64,000 bases of DNA. Source: Sphingomonas sp. Leaf208. Its GTDB lineage: Bacteria; Pseudomonadota; Alphaproteobacteria; Sphingomonadales; Sphingomonadaceae. The stretch spans positions 372,001 to 436,000 of the forward strand of contig NZ_LMKH01000034.1 of assembly GCF_001421415.1 (NCBI RefSeq), given 5' to 3'. Position 1 is the first letter of the stretch, and each line of letters starts with the position of its first letter. A program made the position numbers and the translations under genes. Positions 18,853-27,920 of the stretch are shown one piece after another. The notes beneath the pieces are model-generated. The model did no database searches. It saw only the letters and a list, made by a program, of their open reading frames with translations, and was not told the origin of the DNA.

Positions 18853-20415
18853 ATGACCAGCATCCCGATCAAGCGCGCGCTCCTGTCCGTCTCCGACAAG
18901 ACCGGGATCGTCGATCTCGGCAAGGCGCTCGCGAGCCACGGCGTAGAACTCGTCTCGACCGGCGGCACCGCGACGGCCCTCCGCGCCGCCGGCCTGGAAG
19001 TCCGCGACGTGAGCGAACTCACCGGCTTCCCCGAAATGATGGACGGCCGCGTCAAGACGCTCCACCCGATGGTCCACGGCGGGCTCCTCGCGGTGCGCGA
19101 CGACGCCGGCCACGCCGCCTCGATGGCCGAGCACCAGATCGGCGCGATCGACCTCGTCATCGTCAACCTCTACCCGTTCGAGGCCACCGTCGCGAAGGGC
19201 GCGGACCGCGACACCGTGATTGAGAACATCGACATCGGCGGCCCCAGCATGGTGCGCTCGGCGGCCAAGAACCACGCCTATGTCGCGATCGTCACCGACC
19301 CCGCCGACTATGCGCTCGTCTCGGGCGGCACCACCACGCTGGACGATCGCAAGAAACTCGCTGCCAAGGCGTTCGCCACCACCGCCGCCTATGATTCGGC
19401 GATTGCGACGTGGTTCGGCACGGTAGATCAGGCCGAGGAATTCCCCGCCACGCTGCCGATCACGCTGAAGCGCGGCGACACGCTCCGCTACGGCGAGAAC
19501 CCGCACCAGTCCGCCGCCTTCTACACCGCGACCGGTTCAGTCCAAGGCATCGGCCAGGCCCGCCAGCTCCAGGGCAAGGCGCTCAGCTACAACAACCTCA
19601 ACGACGCCGACGCAGCGCTCGAACTGATCGCCGAATTCCGCGACGCCGCCCCCTCCGTGGTGATCGTCAAGCATGCCAACCCCTGCGGCGTCGCCACCGG
19701 CGCCACGCTCGCCGAAGCCTATGCCGCGGCGTTCGCCTGCGACACGGTCTCCGCGTTTGGCGGCATCATCGCCGTCAACCGTCGCCTCGACGCCGAGACC
19801 GCGCGCCAGATAACCGGCGTCTTCACCGAAGTCGTTGTCGCCCCCGATGCCGACGAGGAGGCGATCGCGCTGTTCGCGGCCAAGAAGAACCTCCGCCTGC
19901 TGCTCACCGGCGACCTCCCCAATCCCGCACGTACGGGCCTCACCGCAAAGTCGATCGCCGGCGGCTGGCTCGTCCAGGGTCGCGACAACGGCACGCCGGG
20001 TGAGTTGAAGGTCGTCACCAAGCGCCAGCCGACCAAGCAGGAACTCCTCGATTGCCGCTTCGCCTGGACCGTCGCCAAGCACACCAAGTCCAACGCGATC
20101 GTCTACGCCAAGGACGGCAGCACCGCCGGGATCGGCGCGGGCCAGATGAACCGCCTCGAATCCGCGCGCATCGCCGCGTGGAAGGCGAAGGACGCCGCGG
20201 AGAAGGCCGGCTGGTCCACCCCGCGCACGATCGGCTCGGCGGTCGCGTCGGATGCGTTCTTCCCGTTCGCCGACGGTCTGCTCGCGGCTGTGGAAGCTGG
20301 CGCGACGGCGGTGATCCAGCCCGGCGGTTCGATCCGCGACGCCGACGTCATCGCCGCAGCGGACGAGGCCGGCCTGGCGATGGTCTTCACCGGCATGCGC
20401 CACTTCCGGCATTGA
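18853..20415 (+). CDS. purH: Bifunctional AICAR formyltransferase / IMP cyclohydrolase
   Basis: 520 residues from ATG 18853 ([20 protein letters not shown]). It carries out the last two steps of IMP synthesis. The N-terminal MGS-like IMP cyclohydrolase domain ([44 protein letters not shown]) is followed by the AICAR transformylase domain with [22 protein letters not shown], the K-H pair used in catalysis, and [28 protein letters not shown]. No obvious strong ribosome binding site precedes the ATG. Longer in-frame extension upstream runs into the repeat and is rejected. Confidence 0.98.
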   Translation: MTSIPIKRALLSVSDKTGIVDLGKALASHGVELVSTGGTATALRAAGLEVRDVSELTGFPEMMDGRVKTLHPMVHGGLLAVRDDAGHAASMAEHQIGAIDLVIVNLYPFEATVAKGADRDTVIENIDIGGPSMVRSAAKNHAYVAIVTDPADYALVSGGTTTLDDRKKLAAKAFATTAAYDSAIATWFGTVDQAEEFPATLPITLKRGDTLRYGENPHQSAAFYTATGSVQGIGQARQLQGKALSYNNLNDADAALELIAEFRDAAPSVVIVKHANPCGVATGATLAEAYAAAFACDTVSAFGGIIAVNRRLDAETARQITGVFTEVVVAPDADEEAIALFAAKKNLRLLLTGDLPNPARTGLTAKSIAGGWLVQGRDNGTPGELKVVTKRQPTKQELLDCRFAWTVAKHTKSNAIVYAKDGSTAGIGAGQMNRLESARIAAWKAKDAAEKAGWSTPRTIGSAVASDAFFPFADGLLAAVEAGATAVIQPGGSIRDADVIAAADEAGLAMVFTGMRHFRH

Positions 20416-20481
20416 GTTGGGTATGGGGCCGGCGGGGGTAAGCAAACCCCGTCGCCTCACCCACTCCGTCACCCACCCACT

Positions 20482-20580
20482 CCGTCATGCCGGGCTCGTT
20501 CCGGCATCCACGGTTCCGCAAACTAAACGCTCGTGAGTACGCGGCGTGGTGGATGCCGGAACAGGCCCGGCATGACGGGG
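20482..20580. repeat. Palindromic repeat family C, copy 1
   Basis: Arms CGTCATGCCGGGCTCGTTCC plus GGCATCCACG on the left and GGATGCCGGAACAGGCCCGG plus CATGACG on the right. Related copies lie at 33792-33889 and 61479-61575. It sits downstream of purH in the 319-base gap before glnK and may terminate purH transcription. Confidence 0.85.
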
Positions 20581-20584
20581 AAAT

Positions 20585-20622
20585 AGGTGCCCGTTTTTCG
20601 AGCACCTGCACCGCACTGCACA
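20585..20622 (+). promoter_or_regulatory. Candidate enhancer (NtrC-like) sites upstream of glnK
   Basis: A perfect inverted repeat AGGTGC-11 nt-GCACCT (20585-20607) runs into TGCACCGCACTGCACA (20607-20622). These TGCAC/GTGC half-sites resemble those of NtrC, and they lie roughly 90-130 bases upstream of the expected transcription start, a normal position for a sigma-54 activator. The orientation and spacing are not the exact enterobacterial consensus, so assignment is tentative. Confidence 0.4.
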
Positions 20623-20686
20623 AGTTTTAACCCCAAAACCCCCGCTGCCCGCCCTTCGAGCACTCCTGACCCCTCCACACCGCAAC

Positions 20687-20701
20687 TGGCACGCACATTG
20701 C
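20687..20701 (+). promoter_or_regulatory. Sigma-54 (-24/-12) promoter of glnK-amtB
   Basis: TGGCACGCACATTGC matches the sigma-54 consensus TGGCACG-N4-TTGC at every defined position, with GG (20688-20689) and GC (20700-20701) exactly ten bases apart. Transcription would start near 20713, about 22 bases before the glnK ATG, leaving room for the purine-rich AAGGGGAAGGGG ribosome binding site. Confidence 0.92.
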
Positions 20702-20734
20702 GAGGCACCTCCCGTAACAAGGGGAAGGGGCGCG

Positions 20735-21073
20735 ATGAAACTCGTCATTGCCATCATCAAGCCGTTCAAGCTCGACGAGGTGCGCGAAGCGCTCACCACG
20801 ATCGGCGTGGCGGGCATGACGGTCACCGAGGTCAAGGGGTTCGGCCGTCAAAAGGGCCAGACCGAGATCTATCGGGGGGCCGAGTACAGCACCAACATGG
20901 TGCCGAAGATCAAGATCGAGGTGGTCTGCGCCGCCAGCCTGTCCGACCGCGTGGTCGAGGCGATCCAGGCATCGGCCAACACCGGCGCGATCGGCGACGG
21001 TAAGATCTTCGTGCTCGACGTCGGCCAGGCGGTACGCATCCGCACCGGTGAAACCGACGATTCAGCGCTCTGA
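20735..21073 (+). CDS. glnK: Nitrogen regulatory protein PII (GlnK/GlnB)
   Basis: 112 residues, the usual PII length. PII trimers sense ATP/ADP, 2-oxoglutarate and glutamine status. The T-loop GQTEIYRGAEY contains Tyr-51, the uridylylation site, and the C-terminal signature VRIRTGETDDSAL is present. I name it GlnK rather than GlnB because it is 11 bases upstream of amtB and sits behind a sigma-54 promoter, the classic glnK-amtB arrangement; sequence alone cannot separate the paralogs. Its partner is the AmtB channel, which it blocks when nitrogen is plentiful. Confidence 0.95.
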   Translation: MKLVIAIIKPFKLDEVREALTTIGVAGMTVTEVKGFGRQKGQTEIYRGAEYSTNMVPKIKIEVVCAASLSDRVVEAIQASANTGAIGDGKIFVLDVGQAVRIRTGETDDSAL

Positions 21074-21084
21074 GGGGGGACGAG

Positions 21085-22449
21085 ATGAAGCATGATTTGA
21101 AGAAGGCCGCCGTCGCGGCTCTAGGGTTCGGCGCGACGATGATCGCCGCCGCACCCGCCTGGGCACAGGCCGCAGCCGCACCGGTGGTCGCGCCCGTCGT
21201 TGCTACCGTGAACAAGGGCGACACTGCCTGGATGATGACCTCGACGGTCCTCGTCCTAATGATGATCCTGCCCGGTCTCGCGCTGTTCTACGGCGGCCTC
21301 ACGCGGTCGAAGAACATGCTGTCGACCATGACTCAGATCGGTGCCGTCGCGGCGCTCGCGATGCTGATCTGGGTGATGTGGGGCTACACGCTGGCGTTCG
21401 GTCCCGACGTGACCAACCCGCTGCTCAGCAACTTCATCGGCAGCTTCGACAAGGCGTTCCTGAAGGGCGTTACGCCGGCTTCGCAGGCGGCGACCTTCAC
21501 GGCTGGCGTCGAGATCCCCGAATATGTCTTCATCTGTTTCCAGATGACCTTCGCCGCGATCACCATTGCGCTGGTCCTGGGGTCGGTCGTCGAGCGCATG
21601 AAGTTCTCGGCGGTGATGGTGTTCGGCCTGGTCTGGCTTACCATCGTCTACTTCCCGATCGCACACATGGTGTGGGCATCGAGCGGCTATTTCTTCAAGG
21701 CAGGCGCGCTCGATTTCGCCGGCGGCACCGTGGTCCACATCAACGCCGGCGTCTCGGCACTGGTCGCAGCCCTGATCCTCGGCAAGCGTATCGGCTATCC
21801 GAAGGAGCCGATGGCGCCGCACTCGCTGGTCATGACCGGCATCGGTACTGGGCTGCTCTGGGTCGGCTGGTTCGGCTTCAACGCCGGCTCGGCACTCGAG
21901 GCGAACGGCTCTGCCGCCCTTGCGATGCTCAACACCTTCGTCGCCACCGCGTCGGCTGCGCTGTTCTGGATGCTTGCCGAGAAGCTCTCGGGTCACAAGG
22001 GTTCCGCACTCGGCTTCTGCTCGGGCATCGTCGCCGGCCTCGTCGCCGTCACGCCGGCCGCGGGCAACTCCGGCCCGTTCGGCGCCATCGTCCTCGGCGC
22101 GATCGCCTCGCTCGTCTGCTTCATGGCAGTGTCGAAGCTCAAGCCGATGCTCGGCTACGACGACTCGCTCGACGCCTTCGGGATCCACGGCATCGGCGGC
22201 ATGATCGGCGCGATCGGCACTGCAGTGGTCTACGCGCCGTCGCTCGGCGGGCCGGGTGCTGCGGACTATGCGATGGGCGCCAAGCTCTTCGTGCAGCTCC
22301 AGGCGGTGATCGTCACGATCATCTGGGCCACGATCGGCACCACGATCGCGATCTACGTCGCCAAGGCCGTCACCGGTCTGCGGGTCTCGCCGGAAGTCGA
22401 GCACGAGGGTCTCGACATCGGCGAACACGGCGAGCGCGCTTACAACTAA
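21085..22449 (+). CDS. amtB: Ammonium transporter
   Basis: 454 residues. A cleavable signal (ALGFGATMIAAAPAWAQA) precedes about 11 transmembrane helices, as in mature AmtB. Conserved features include PGLALFYGGLTRSKNML, the first pore histidine region AGGTVVHINAGVSALVAALI, GWFGFNAGSAL, GIVAGLVAVTPAAG and the second histidine region DAFGIHGIGGMIGAIG. The protein conducts ammonium across the inner membrane and is gated by the PII protein encoded just upstream (11-base gap, shared transcript). A strong terminator follows at 22506. Confidence 0.97.
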   Translation: MKHDLKKAAVAALGFGATMIAAAPAWAQAAAAPVVAPVVATVNKGDTAWMMTSTVLVLMMILPGLALFYGGLTRSKNMLSTMTQIGAVAALAMLIWVMWGYTLAFGPDVTNPLLSNFIGSFDKAFLKGVTPASQAATFTAGVEIPEYVFICFQMTFAAITIALVLGSVVERMKFSAVMVFGLVWLTIVYFPIAHMVWASSGYFFKAGALDFAGGTVVHINAGVSALVAALILGKRIGYPKEPMAPHSLVMTGIGTGLLWVGWFGFNAGSALEANGSAALAMLNTFVATASAALFWMLAEKLSGHKGSALGFCSGIVAGLVAVTPAAGNSGPFGAIVLGAIASLVCFMAVSKLKPMLGYDDSLDAFGIHGIGGMIGAIGTAVVYAPSLGGPGAADYAMGAKLFVQLQAVIVTIIWATIGTTIAIYVAKAVTGLRVSPEVEHEGLDIGEHGERAYN

Positions 22450-22505
22450 TCGGTAGCGGGCCACACGAGCTCGCACCCACGACGTTCCTCCTGCGGACAA
22501 CCTTA

Positions 22506-22536
22506 GCCCGGTGTGGAAACACACCGGGCCTTTTTT
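22506..22536 (+). terminator. Intrinsic terminator after amtB
   Basis: Perfect 10-bp stem GCCCGGTGTG-GAAA-CACACCGGGC (22506-22529) with a stable GNRA-type tetraloop, then C and six T residues. It closes the glnK-amtB transcript and separates it from the convergent regulator gene at 22576. Confidence 0.95.
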
Positions 22537-22575
22537 ATGTCGATCGAAGTGGTACTTCGATCGAGTTTGGAGGGG

Positions 22576-23970
22576 CTAAACCACTTCGTACGGCACGGCG
22601 CCGCGGCGGTCCGGATCGACCCGGATCTCGCTGGCGGCCGGCGGAAACGCGCGCTGGTCGCAGTCGGTGCGCAGGCAGATACGGCATGACGACCCGATCG
22701 GCGTGGCGATGCCTCCGGTCCCCAGCGCATCGGCATAGATGAACTCCGACGCGTTCGCCTCCTCGCACCCCAGCGCCACCGCATAGCGCCGCGCCGGTCG
22801 CGTGTACGTCTCGGACGGTTTCACCAGCCCCTTCGCCATCGAGACGTAGCGGATGCCGTCGGTCGTCTCGATCAACTGCGTGAGAATCCGGTCCGGGATC
22901 GCTACCGCCTCATGCACGATCCACAACGGGCACGCCCCCCCGAACCGCGCGAACTGCAGCCGCGTGGCGGAGTGCCGTTTGGTGATGTTCCCCGCCATGT
23001 CGACGCGGCAGAAGAAGAACGGGATGCCCAGCGCGCCCGGTCGCTGCAACGTCGAGAGCCGGTGACACGTCTGCTCAAAACTCGTCCCGAAAATCCGCCG
23101 CAGCCGGTCGATATCGTGGCGGACGCTCCGTGCCTCCGTCCGAAAGCGCGTGTACGGCATGACGATAGCCCCCGCCGCATAGTTGGTCAGCCCCGCGGTC
23201 AGTAGCGCGCGCGCTATCTCCGAAGCCATCTCCGACGCGGCGACGATCCCGCCGATGACGTCGCCGAACTCGTGCCGCGCGACTTGGTGCGCGAGCGAGA
23301 AGAGGGTCGTTTCGCCCGGCTGCGATCCGTCGAGCCGCAGCGTCGCGCCGTCATAGTCGCGAAGCGGTGCGGCGAGCGCTCCCGAGATCGCAACCGACAC
23401 ACCGCGCGCCGCGAGCCGAGCCTCCAGCGCCGCGATCCGGTCCGCGCCCAGCGTCTCGCCGATCTCCTCCGCCCGCCGGTCGAGCGCATCGACATAATTG
23501 CCTGCTGCATGAAACCAGTCGCGCACATCCTCCCACGGCAGCAGCCCCGGCGCGCCCGATCCCGCCACGATCCGATCGTCGAGCGCGCGCAACTGCTCCT
23601 GCGCGCGGCGATACGCGTCGTGCATCGCAACCAGACGCTGCGCCAGCAACGGCTGATGCTTCACCGCACGCCGCACCGCGGTCTCGTCGAGCGCTGGCGC
23701 CTCGACGCTCGTGTCCGACACCGCCTCCAGCGTCGCGATCAGCAGCGCGGTATCGTCCGCCGCGTCGATGCTGCCCCAGTCAGCGGGAAACTCGCGCGCG
23801 AGCGTGATCAGCACGCCTTCCGTCACCGGCCGGTCGCCATTCTCGATCTGCGAGAGATAGCTGACGGACAATCCGATCCGCACGGCCATCGCCGCCTGGC
23901 TGATTCCAAGAGCGCGGCGCAGGTCGCGCAGGCGGTGTCCGACGAAGAGGCGACGAGCGGGCAAAGTCAT
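22576..23970 (-). CDS. XRE-family regulator of short-chain acyl-CoA metabolism (ScfR/RamB/PrpR type)
   Basis: 464 residues from ATG 23970. An N-terminal helix-turn-helix ([33 protein letters not shown], seen in short parts such as [13 protein letters not shown]) is followed by an ImmA/IrrE (DUF955)-like region where the zinc-type HEFGD-like motif reads [12 protein letters not shown], and a C-terminal DUF2083 domain with clustered cysteines ([27 protein letters not shown]) that may hold an Fe-S cluster, as in mycobacterial PrpR. Regulators of this type control acetate, propionate or glyoxylate genes and sense acyl-CoA. It is divergent from pccB, and two GTTTGCAA motifs lie between them. The longer reading to 24033 would cover those sites, so the shorter start is preferred. 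Confidence 0.88.
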   Translation of the reverse strand: MTLPARRLFVGHRLRDLRRALGISQAAMAVRIGLSVSYLSQIENGDRPVTEGVLITLAREFPADWGSIDAADDTALLIATLEAVSDTSVEAPALDETAVRRAVKHQPLLAQRLVAMHDAYRRAQEQLRALDDRIVAGSGAPGLLPWEDVRDWFHAAGNYVDALDRRAEEIGETLGADRIAALEARLAARGVSVAISGALAAPLRDYDGATLRLDGSQPGETTLFSLAHQVARHEFGDVIGGIVAASEMASEIARALLTAGLTNYAAGAIVMPYTRFRTEARSVRHDIDRLRRIFGTSFEQTCHRLSTLQRPGALGIPFFFCRVDMAGNITKRHSATRLQFARFGGACPLWIVHEAVAIPDRILTQLIETTDGIRYVSMAKGLVKPSETYTRPARRYAVALGCEEANASEFIYADALGTGGIATPIGSSCRICLRTDCDQRAFPPAASEIRVDPDRRGAVPYEVV

Positions 23971-23981
23971 ATCCCCGCCTA

Positions 23982-24013
23982 GTTTGCAAACATGCCTCCG
24001 ACAAGTTTGCAAC
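23982..24013. promoter_or_regulatory. Candidate operator for the ScfR/RamB-type regulator
   Basis: GTTTGCAAAC (23982-23991) is a perfect 10-bp palindrome, and GTTTGCAAC (24005-24013) repeats it 23 bases away, about two helical turns. TTTGCAA-type sites are the known targets of RamB and PrpR relatives. Both lie in the 100-base gap between the divergent regulator and pccB, so one regulator could control itself and the propionyl-CoA genes. Confidence 0.7.
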
Positions 24014-24070
24014 ATTGCATTTGCGCATCGCATCCCGCTCTGTGAAGGCAGTCAGCAGGACGGAGAGACG

Positions 24071-25597
24071 ATGTCATCCACGATCGAAGAGCTTGAACGC
24101 CGCCGCGAAGCCGCCAGAGTCGGCGGGGGCCTCAAGCGGATCGCAGCGCAGCACGCCAAGGGTAAGCTCACCGCAAGGGAGCGCCTTGACGTGCTGTTGG
24201 ACGAGGGATCGTTCGAGGAGCTCGACATGTACGTCGAGCACAATTGCGTCGATTTCGGCATGCAGGACCAGGTGATCCCCGGCGACGGCGTGGTCACAGG
24301 CTCGGGCACGATCAACGGCCGCCTCGTCTTCGTCTTCAGCCAGGATTTCACCGTGTTCGGCGGGTCGCTCAGCGAACGTCACGCGCAGAAGATCTGCAAG
24401 GTGATGGACAGCGCGATGAAGGTCGGCGCACCGATCATCGGCCTCAACGACAGCGGCGGCGCGCGCATCCAGGAGGGCGTCGCCTCGCTCGGTGGCTATG
24501 CCGAGGTATTTCAGCGCAACGCGCTCGCGTCGGGTGTCGTGCCGCAGCTTTCGCTGATCATGGGCCCATGCGCAGGCGGTGCGGTCTACTCCCCCGCGAT
24601 GACCGACTTCATCTTCATGGTGAAAGATTCGAGCTACATGTTCGTCACCGGCCCCGACGTGGTCAAGACGGTGACCAACGAGGTCGTGACGCAGGAGGCG
24701 CTCGGCGGCGCGGTGACGCACACGACCAAGACGTCGGTCGCCGACAATGCGTTCGAGAACGACATCGAAGCGCTGCTTGCGGCACGCGATTTCTTCGACT
24801 TCCTGCCGTCGTCCAATCGTGAAGGCGTGCCAGAACGCCCGACCGCGGACGAATGGGACCGGATCGAGGAGAGCCTCGACACGCTGATCCCGGCGTCGGC
24901 GAACCAGCCCTACGACATGCACGAGCTGATCCGGAAGACCGTCGACGAAGGCGATTTCTTCGAGACGCAGCCGGCGCACGCGGCCAACATCATCACCGGC
25001 TTCGGCCGGATCGAGGGCCGCACGGTCGGCTTCGTCGCGAACCAGCCGATGGTGCTCGCCGGCGTGCTCGACATCAACAGCTCGAAGAAGGCGGCGCGGT
25101 TCGTGCGCTTCTGCGATGCGTTCGAGATCCCGATCGTCACCTTCGTCGACGTTCCCGGCTTCCTGCCCGGCACCGCGCAGGAGCATAACGGCATCATCAA
25201 GCACGGCGCGAAGCTGCTGTTCGCCTATGCCGAAGCGACCGTGCCCAAGATCACCGTCATCACGCGCAAAGCGTATGGCGGCGCGTACGACGTGATGGCG
25301 TCGAAGCACCTGCGCGGCGACCTCAACTATGCATGGCCGACCGCCGAGATCGCGGTGATGGGAGCCAAGGGCGCGGTCGAGATCATCTTCCGCGGCAAGA
25401 CGCCCGAAGAGATCGCCGAGCGTACCGCGGAATACGAGGCGCGGTTCGCCAACCCGTTCGTCGCCGCGTCGAAGGGCTTCATCGACGAAGTGATCCAGCC
25501 CCACTCGACCCGCCGCCGCATCGCGCTCGGCCTACGGAAGCTCCGCGGCAAGGCGCTGGAGAATCCGTGGAAGAAGCATGACAACATCCCGCTGTGA
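24071..25597 (+). CDS. pccB: Propionyl-CoA carboxylase beta subunit (carboxyltransferase)
   Basis: 508 residues from ATG 24071, preceded by GGAGAG. It transfers CO2 from carboxybiotin to propionyl-CoA, giving (S)-methylmalonyl-CoA. The two crotonase-like halves are seen: N-terminal [61 protein letters not shown] and [17 protein letters not shown]-terminal [38 protein letters not shown] and [17 protein letters not shown]. The motif set fits propionyl-CoA (rather than acetyl-CoA) carboxylase. The matching biotin-carrying alpha subunit is pccA at 31673, and epimerase and mutase genes lie between. Confidence 0.95.
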   Translation: MSSTIEELERRREAARVGGGLKRIAAQHAKGKLTARERLDVLLDEGSFEELDMYVEHNCVDFGMQDQVIPGDGVVTGSGTINGRLVFVFSQDFTVFGGSLSERHAQKICKVMDSAMKVGAPIIGLNDSGGARIQEGVASLGGYAEVFQRNALASGVVPQLSLIMGPCAGGAVYSPAMTDFIFMVKDSSYMFVTGPDVVKTVTNEVVTQEALGGAVTHTTKTSVADNAFENDIEALLAARDFFDFLPSSNREGVPERPTADEWDRIEESLDTLIPASANQPYDMHELIRKTVDEGDFFETQPAHAANIITGFGRIEGRTVGFVANQPMVLAGVLDINSSKKAARFVRFCDAFEIPIVTFVDVPGFLPGTAQEHNGIIKHGAKLLFAYAEATVPKITVITRKAYGGAYDVMASKHLRGDLNYAWPTAEIAVMGAKGAVEIIFRGKTPEEIAERTAEYEARFANPFVAASKGFIDEVIQPHSTRRRIALGLRKLRGKALENPWKKHDNIPL

Positions 25598-25611
25598 CCC
25601 AGCGGCTTGTT

Positions 25612-25642
25612 GCATGATGATAAGCACATTATCATGTCATGC
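25612..25642. promoter_or_regulatory. Candidate operator upstream of the small RHH-like gene
   Basis: A nested inverted repeat: ATGATAA-GCACA-TTATCAT (25617-25635, perfect 7-bp arms) is flanked by GCATG (25612-25616) and CATGC (25638-25642). It is the most AT-rich palindrome in the region and ends 14 bases before the ATG at 25657. Such a site directly ahead of a ribbon-helix-helix-like gene suggests autoregulation. Confidence 0.6.
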
Positions 25643-25656
25643 GAAGGAGTCGTGAC

Positions 25657-25941
25657 ATGCAGACCGAACGCGTGACGTTTCTGACTACCCCCGACCACAA
25701 GGCCGCGCTCGATGCGTTCGCGGCGAACAGCGGCATGTCCGTCGGCCGCGTCGTGCGTGAGGCGACAACGCGGTACATTGCCGCACCGGCGTCGCACGAC
25801 GAGGAGGCGGCGTTGGCGTTTCTCGCACCGGAGATCGAGGCCGCTGTCGACGACATGAAGGTGTCCATCCAGTCGATGCGTAAGAATATCGCGCGCACCT
25901 GCGCTGTGGTCGATGCGGTGCTGGCGGGCGAAAGACCGTGA
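25657..25941 (+). CDS. Small ribbon-helix-helix-like protein of unknown function
   Basis: 94 residues from ATG 25657, preceded by GAAGGAG. The first 45 residues (ERVTFLTTPDHKAALDAFAA then NSGMSVGRVVREATTRYI) read as a beta strand followed by two helices, a typical ribbon-helix-helix DNA-binding layout; the C-terminal half (EEAALAFLAPEIEAAVDDMK) is helical. I do not recognise a named family. It is coupled by a GTGA overlap to a small coiled-coil gene and lies inside the propionyl-CoA carboxylase/mutase cluster, where its role is unclear. A palindromic operator candidate lies just upstream. Confidence 0.7.
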   Translation: MQTERVTFLTTPDHKAALDAFAANSGMSVGRVVREATTRYIAAPASHDEEAALAFLAPEIEAAVDDMKVSIQSMRKNIARTCAVVDAVLAGERP

Positions 25942-26153
25942 GTGCGGGCGAAAAGGCATTCGGCGTTTTCAAGACGATCCTGACGCTGAAAGACCAGCTG
26001 GATGGCCTCGATCGGGACGTCGCTCAGCTTGGCGGGCGGCTCGCGGGTCTTGCCGGCGCGCATGGCGACCTGCGCGATCGGGTTTCTCGCTTGGAAGGGG
26101 TGATCGAGGGCGCTGCAATGGCGGCGGCCCAGCAGCGGAGGATCGAGCAATGA
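25938..26153 (+). CDS. Small coiled-coil protein of unknown function
   Basis: 71 residues from GTG 25938, which overlaps the stop of the preceding gene. Nearly the whole chain is predicted helical with heptad-like leucines (LDGLDRDVAQLGGRLAGLAG and LRDRVSRLEGVIEGAAMAAA). No signal peptide or known domain is visible. The tight coupling to the ribbon-helix-helix-like gene upstream and the ATGA overlap with the exported protein downstream suggest a three-gene unit. It might be a partner or oligomerisation factor of the upstream protein; this is only inferred. Confidence 0.6.
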   Translation: MSAGEKAFGVFKTILTLKDQLDGLDRDVAQLGGRLAGLAGAHGDLRDRVSRLEGVIEGAAMAAAQQRRIEQ

Positions 26154-26668
26154 TTGCGTTTCTGCTGCTTCAAGCCGCGGCCGTGCCGACTACTGCGGCT
26201 ACGCCTGCGCCAAATTGGAAGCTCGCCGATCGTACCAATTCGGCAGGCGTGCGCAGCATCTCCACGTCGGTCACCGGCAATGATGGTCTTTCACGGTTCG
26301 TCGTGAAGTGCGATGTCGCGGCCGAGCCGATCGTCTCGATCCAGTTCATCCAGCCGCAGCCGCTCGGGCAGGGACCGGACAAGCCTGTCGCGGTGCGCTT
26401 CGATGGCGGTCCTGCATTCACCTATAATTGGCAGTTTCCGGGAACCGGCACCTACGTCACCGATCCCGAGGCGATCACCAGGCTGACCACGTTCCTGGTG
26501 AAGTCGAAGACGGTACGCGTCGAAACCACCAACGGCGCGAACTTCGCGGTGCAGGCGAACTTCGTCGCGCCCATCAGCGATGCAATGATCCGGCAGGTGC
26601 TCGGTGTGTGTGGTTACACGCTCGGTGTCGTTCCCACGCCGCCGCCGCCGCCGAAGGATACGCAATGA
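26150..26668 (+). CDS. Exported protein of unknown function
   Basis: 172 residues from ATG 26150 (ATGA overlap with the coiled-coil gene). The very short N-terminal hydrophobic segment MIAFLLLQAAAVPTTAATPA resembles a signal peptide. The body (about 30-155) is a beta-rich domain with two cysteines (FVVKCDV and LGVCGYTL) and ends in a Pro-rich tail, TPPPPPKDTQ. I do not recognise a family; the pattern 'WKLADRTNSAGVRSISTSV' suggests a small beta-sandwich. It is overlapped by the epimerase start, so it is co-translated with the propionate genes. Confidence 0.65.
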   Translation: MIAFLLLQAAAVPTTAATPAPNWKLADRTNSAGVRSISTSVTGNDGLSRFVVKCDVAAEPIVSIQFIQPQPLGQGPDKPVAVRFDGGPAFTYNWQFPGTGTYVTDPEAITRLTTFLVKSKTVRVETTNGANFAVQANFVAPISDAMIRQVLGVCGYTLGVVPTPPPPPKDTQ

Positions 26669-27090
26669 CATTGGGCCGCCTCAACCATGTCGGGGTAGCG
26701 ACGCCGTCGATCGCGAAGTCGGTCGAGACGTATCGCCTGCTGCTCGGCGCGACCGCGATCGGCGAGCCGTTCGACCTACCTACGCAGGGCGTGAAGGTGT
26801 GCTTCATCGATGCGCCGAACACGCAGATCGAGTTGATCGAGCCGTATGACGACGCGTCGCCGATTGCGGGGTTCCTGCGCAAGAACCCGGCGGGCGGGCA
26901 GCATCATGTCTGTTTCGAGGTGGCCGATATCTACGCGGCGGTCGCCGAGCTGAAGGCGAAGGGCGCGACCGTGCTGGGCGAGCCGCGGATCGGTGCGCAT
27001 GGCACGCCGATCGTGTTCGTGCACCCGAAGGACTTCGGCGGCATGCTGGTCGAGTTGATGGAGACGCCGGGCGATACCGGCGCGCACTAG
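26665..27090 (+). CDS. mce: Methylmalonyl-CoA epimerase
   Basis: 141 residues, a vicinal-oxygen-chelate (glyoxalase-like) fold. The metal ligands fit the family: His in RLNHVGVAT, His in QHHVCFEV and Glu in GGMLVELME. The enzyme converts (S)- to (R)-methylmalonyl-CoA, the link between the carboxylase (pccB/pccA) and the mutase (scpA) encoded around it. Its ATG overlaps the stop of the preceding gene (ATGA). Confidence 0.94.
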   Translation: MTLGRLNHVGVATPSIAKSVETYRLLLGATAIGEPFDLPTQGVKVCFIDAPNTQIELIEPYDDASPIAGFLRKNPAGGQHHVCFEVADIYAAVAELKAKGATVLGEPRIGAHGTPIVFVHPKDFGGMLVELMETPGDTGAH

Positions 27091-27100
27091 GAGAGATCTG

Positions 27101-27886
27101 ATGGCCGCGTCCGAGCATATCCTGAGCGAACGGCGCGGCGACGTGCTGGTGCTGACGCTCAACCGCCCCGACCGGCTGAACGCTGCGCCGCCGGCGATGT
27201 TCGAGGAATTGCGCGCGGCGTTGGGCGACTTGAACAGTGCGCGCGCTGTTCTGATTGCGGGTGCGGGACGCGCGTTCTGCTCGGGCGCGGATGTCGGCGG
27301 CGGGGCGCTTGGTTCGGACAATCCAGGCGAGGCGACGTTCGCGGCACTGACCGGCAGCTACAATCCGACGATGACGGCGCTCGCCGACCTGTCGGTGCCG
27401 GTGGTCAGCGCGGTGCGTGGTCCTGCGGCAGGGATCGGCTGCAGCCTCGCGCTCGCCGCCGATTTCTGTGTCGCGAGCGAGACCGCGTATTTCCTCCAGG
27501 CGTTCGTCAATATCGGACTGGTGCCGGACGGCGGCGCGTCGTGGATGCTGCCCCGTCTGATCGGCAAGGCGCGCGCGACGGAAATGATGATGCTTGGCGA
27601 GCGGGTGCCCGCGGCGAAGGCGCTCGACTGGGGGATGGTGCACAAGGTCGTGGCCGACGACGCGCTCGATGCGGAGGCATTCGCGCTGGCGGAGCGGCTG
27701 GCGGCGATGCCGACGGCGGCGCTGGGGTTGATGCGGCGGGCGATTACCAATGCGTACGAGACGGATTACGCGACCGCGATGCAGGCCGAGGCGGCGAACC
27801 AGCGCGATGCGCGCGGGTCTGCGGACTCGATGGAAGGCGGCCGGGCTTTCCTCGAAAAGCGCAAACCGGTGTTCACGGGGAAATGA
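27101..27886 (+). CDS. Enoyl-CoA hydratase/isomerase (crotonase family)
   Basis: 261 residues, with AGGAGAG before the ATG. Crotonase signatures: LNRPDRLNA, GAGRAFCSGADVGGG (CoA-binding and first oxyanion-hole region), GPAAGIGCSLALAADFCVAS (second oxyanion-hole region) and NIGLVPDGGASWMLPRLIG. It could hydrate a short enoyl-CoA, for example on the way from valine or odd-chain acids to propionyl-CoA; the PaaG/EchA-like sequence does not fix the substrate. It lies 10 bases after mce and before the mutase gene, separated from the latter by a palindromic repeat. Confidence 0.9.
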   Translation: MAASEHILSERRGDVLVLTLNRPDRLNAAPPAMFEELRAALGDLNSARAVLIAGAGRAFCSGADVGGGALGSDNPGEATFAALTGSYNPTMTALADLSVPVVSAVRGPAAGIGCSLALAADFCVASETAYFLQAFVNIGLVPDGGASWMLPRLIGKARATEMMMLGERVPAAKALDWGMVHKVVADDALDAEAFALAERLAAMPTAALGLMRRAITNAYETDYATAMQAEAANQRDARGSADSMEGGRAFLEKRKPVFTGK

Positions 27887-27920
27887 CCTCCGCCTCCAAC
27901 ACCACCCAGGCGTTTCTAAC

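Noticed and set aside
17236..19506. A 756-residue minus-strand frame over the heparinase-like and purH genes
   Set aside because: Antisense shadow with low-complexity Arg/Asp/Glu composition and no recognised domain.
25657..26153. A toxin-antitoxin module
   Set aside because: Size and overlap fit, but the second protein is a plain coiled coil without any known toxin fold, so the label is not supported.
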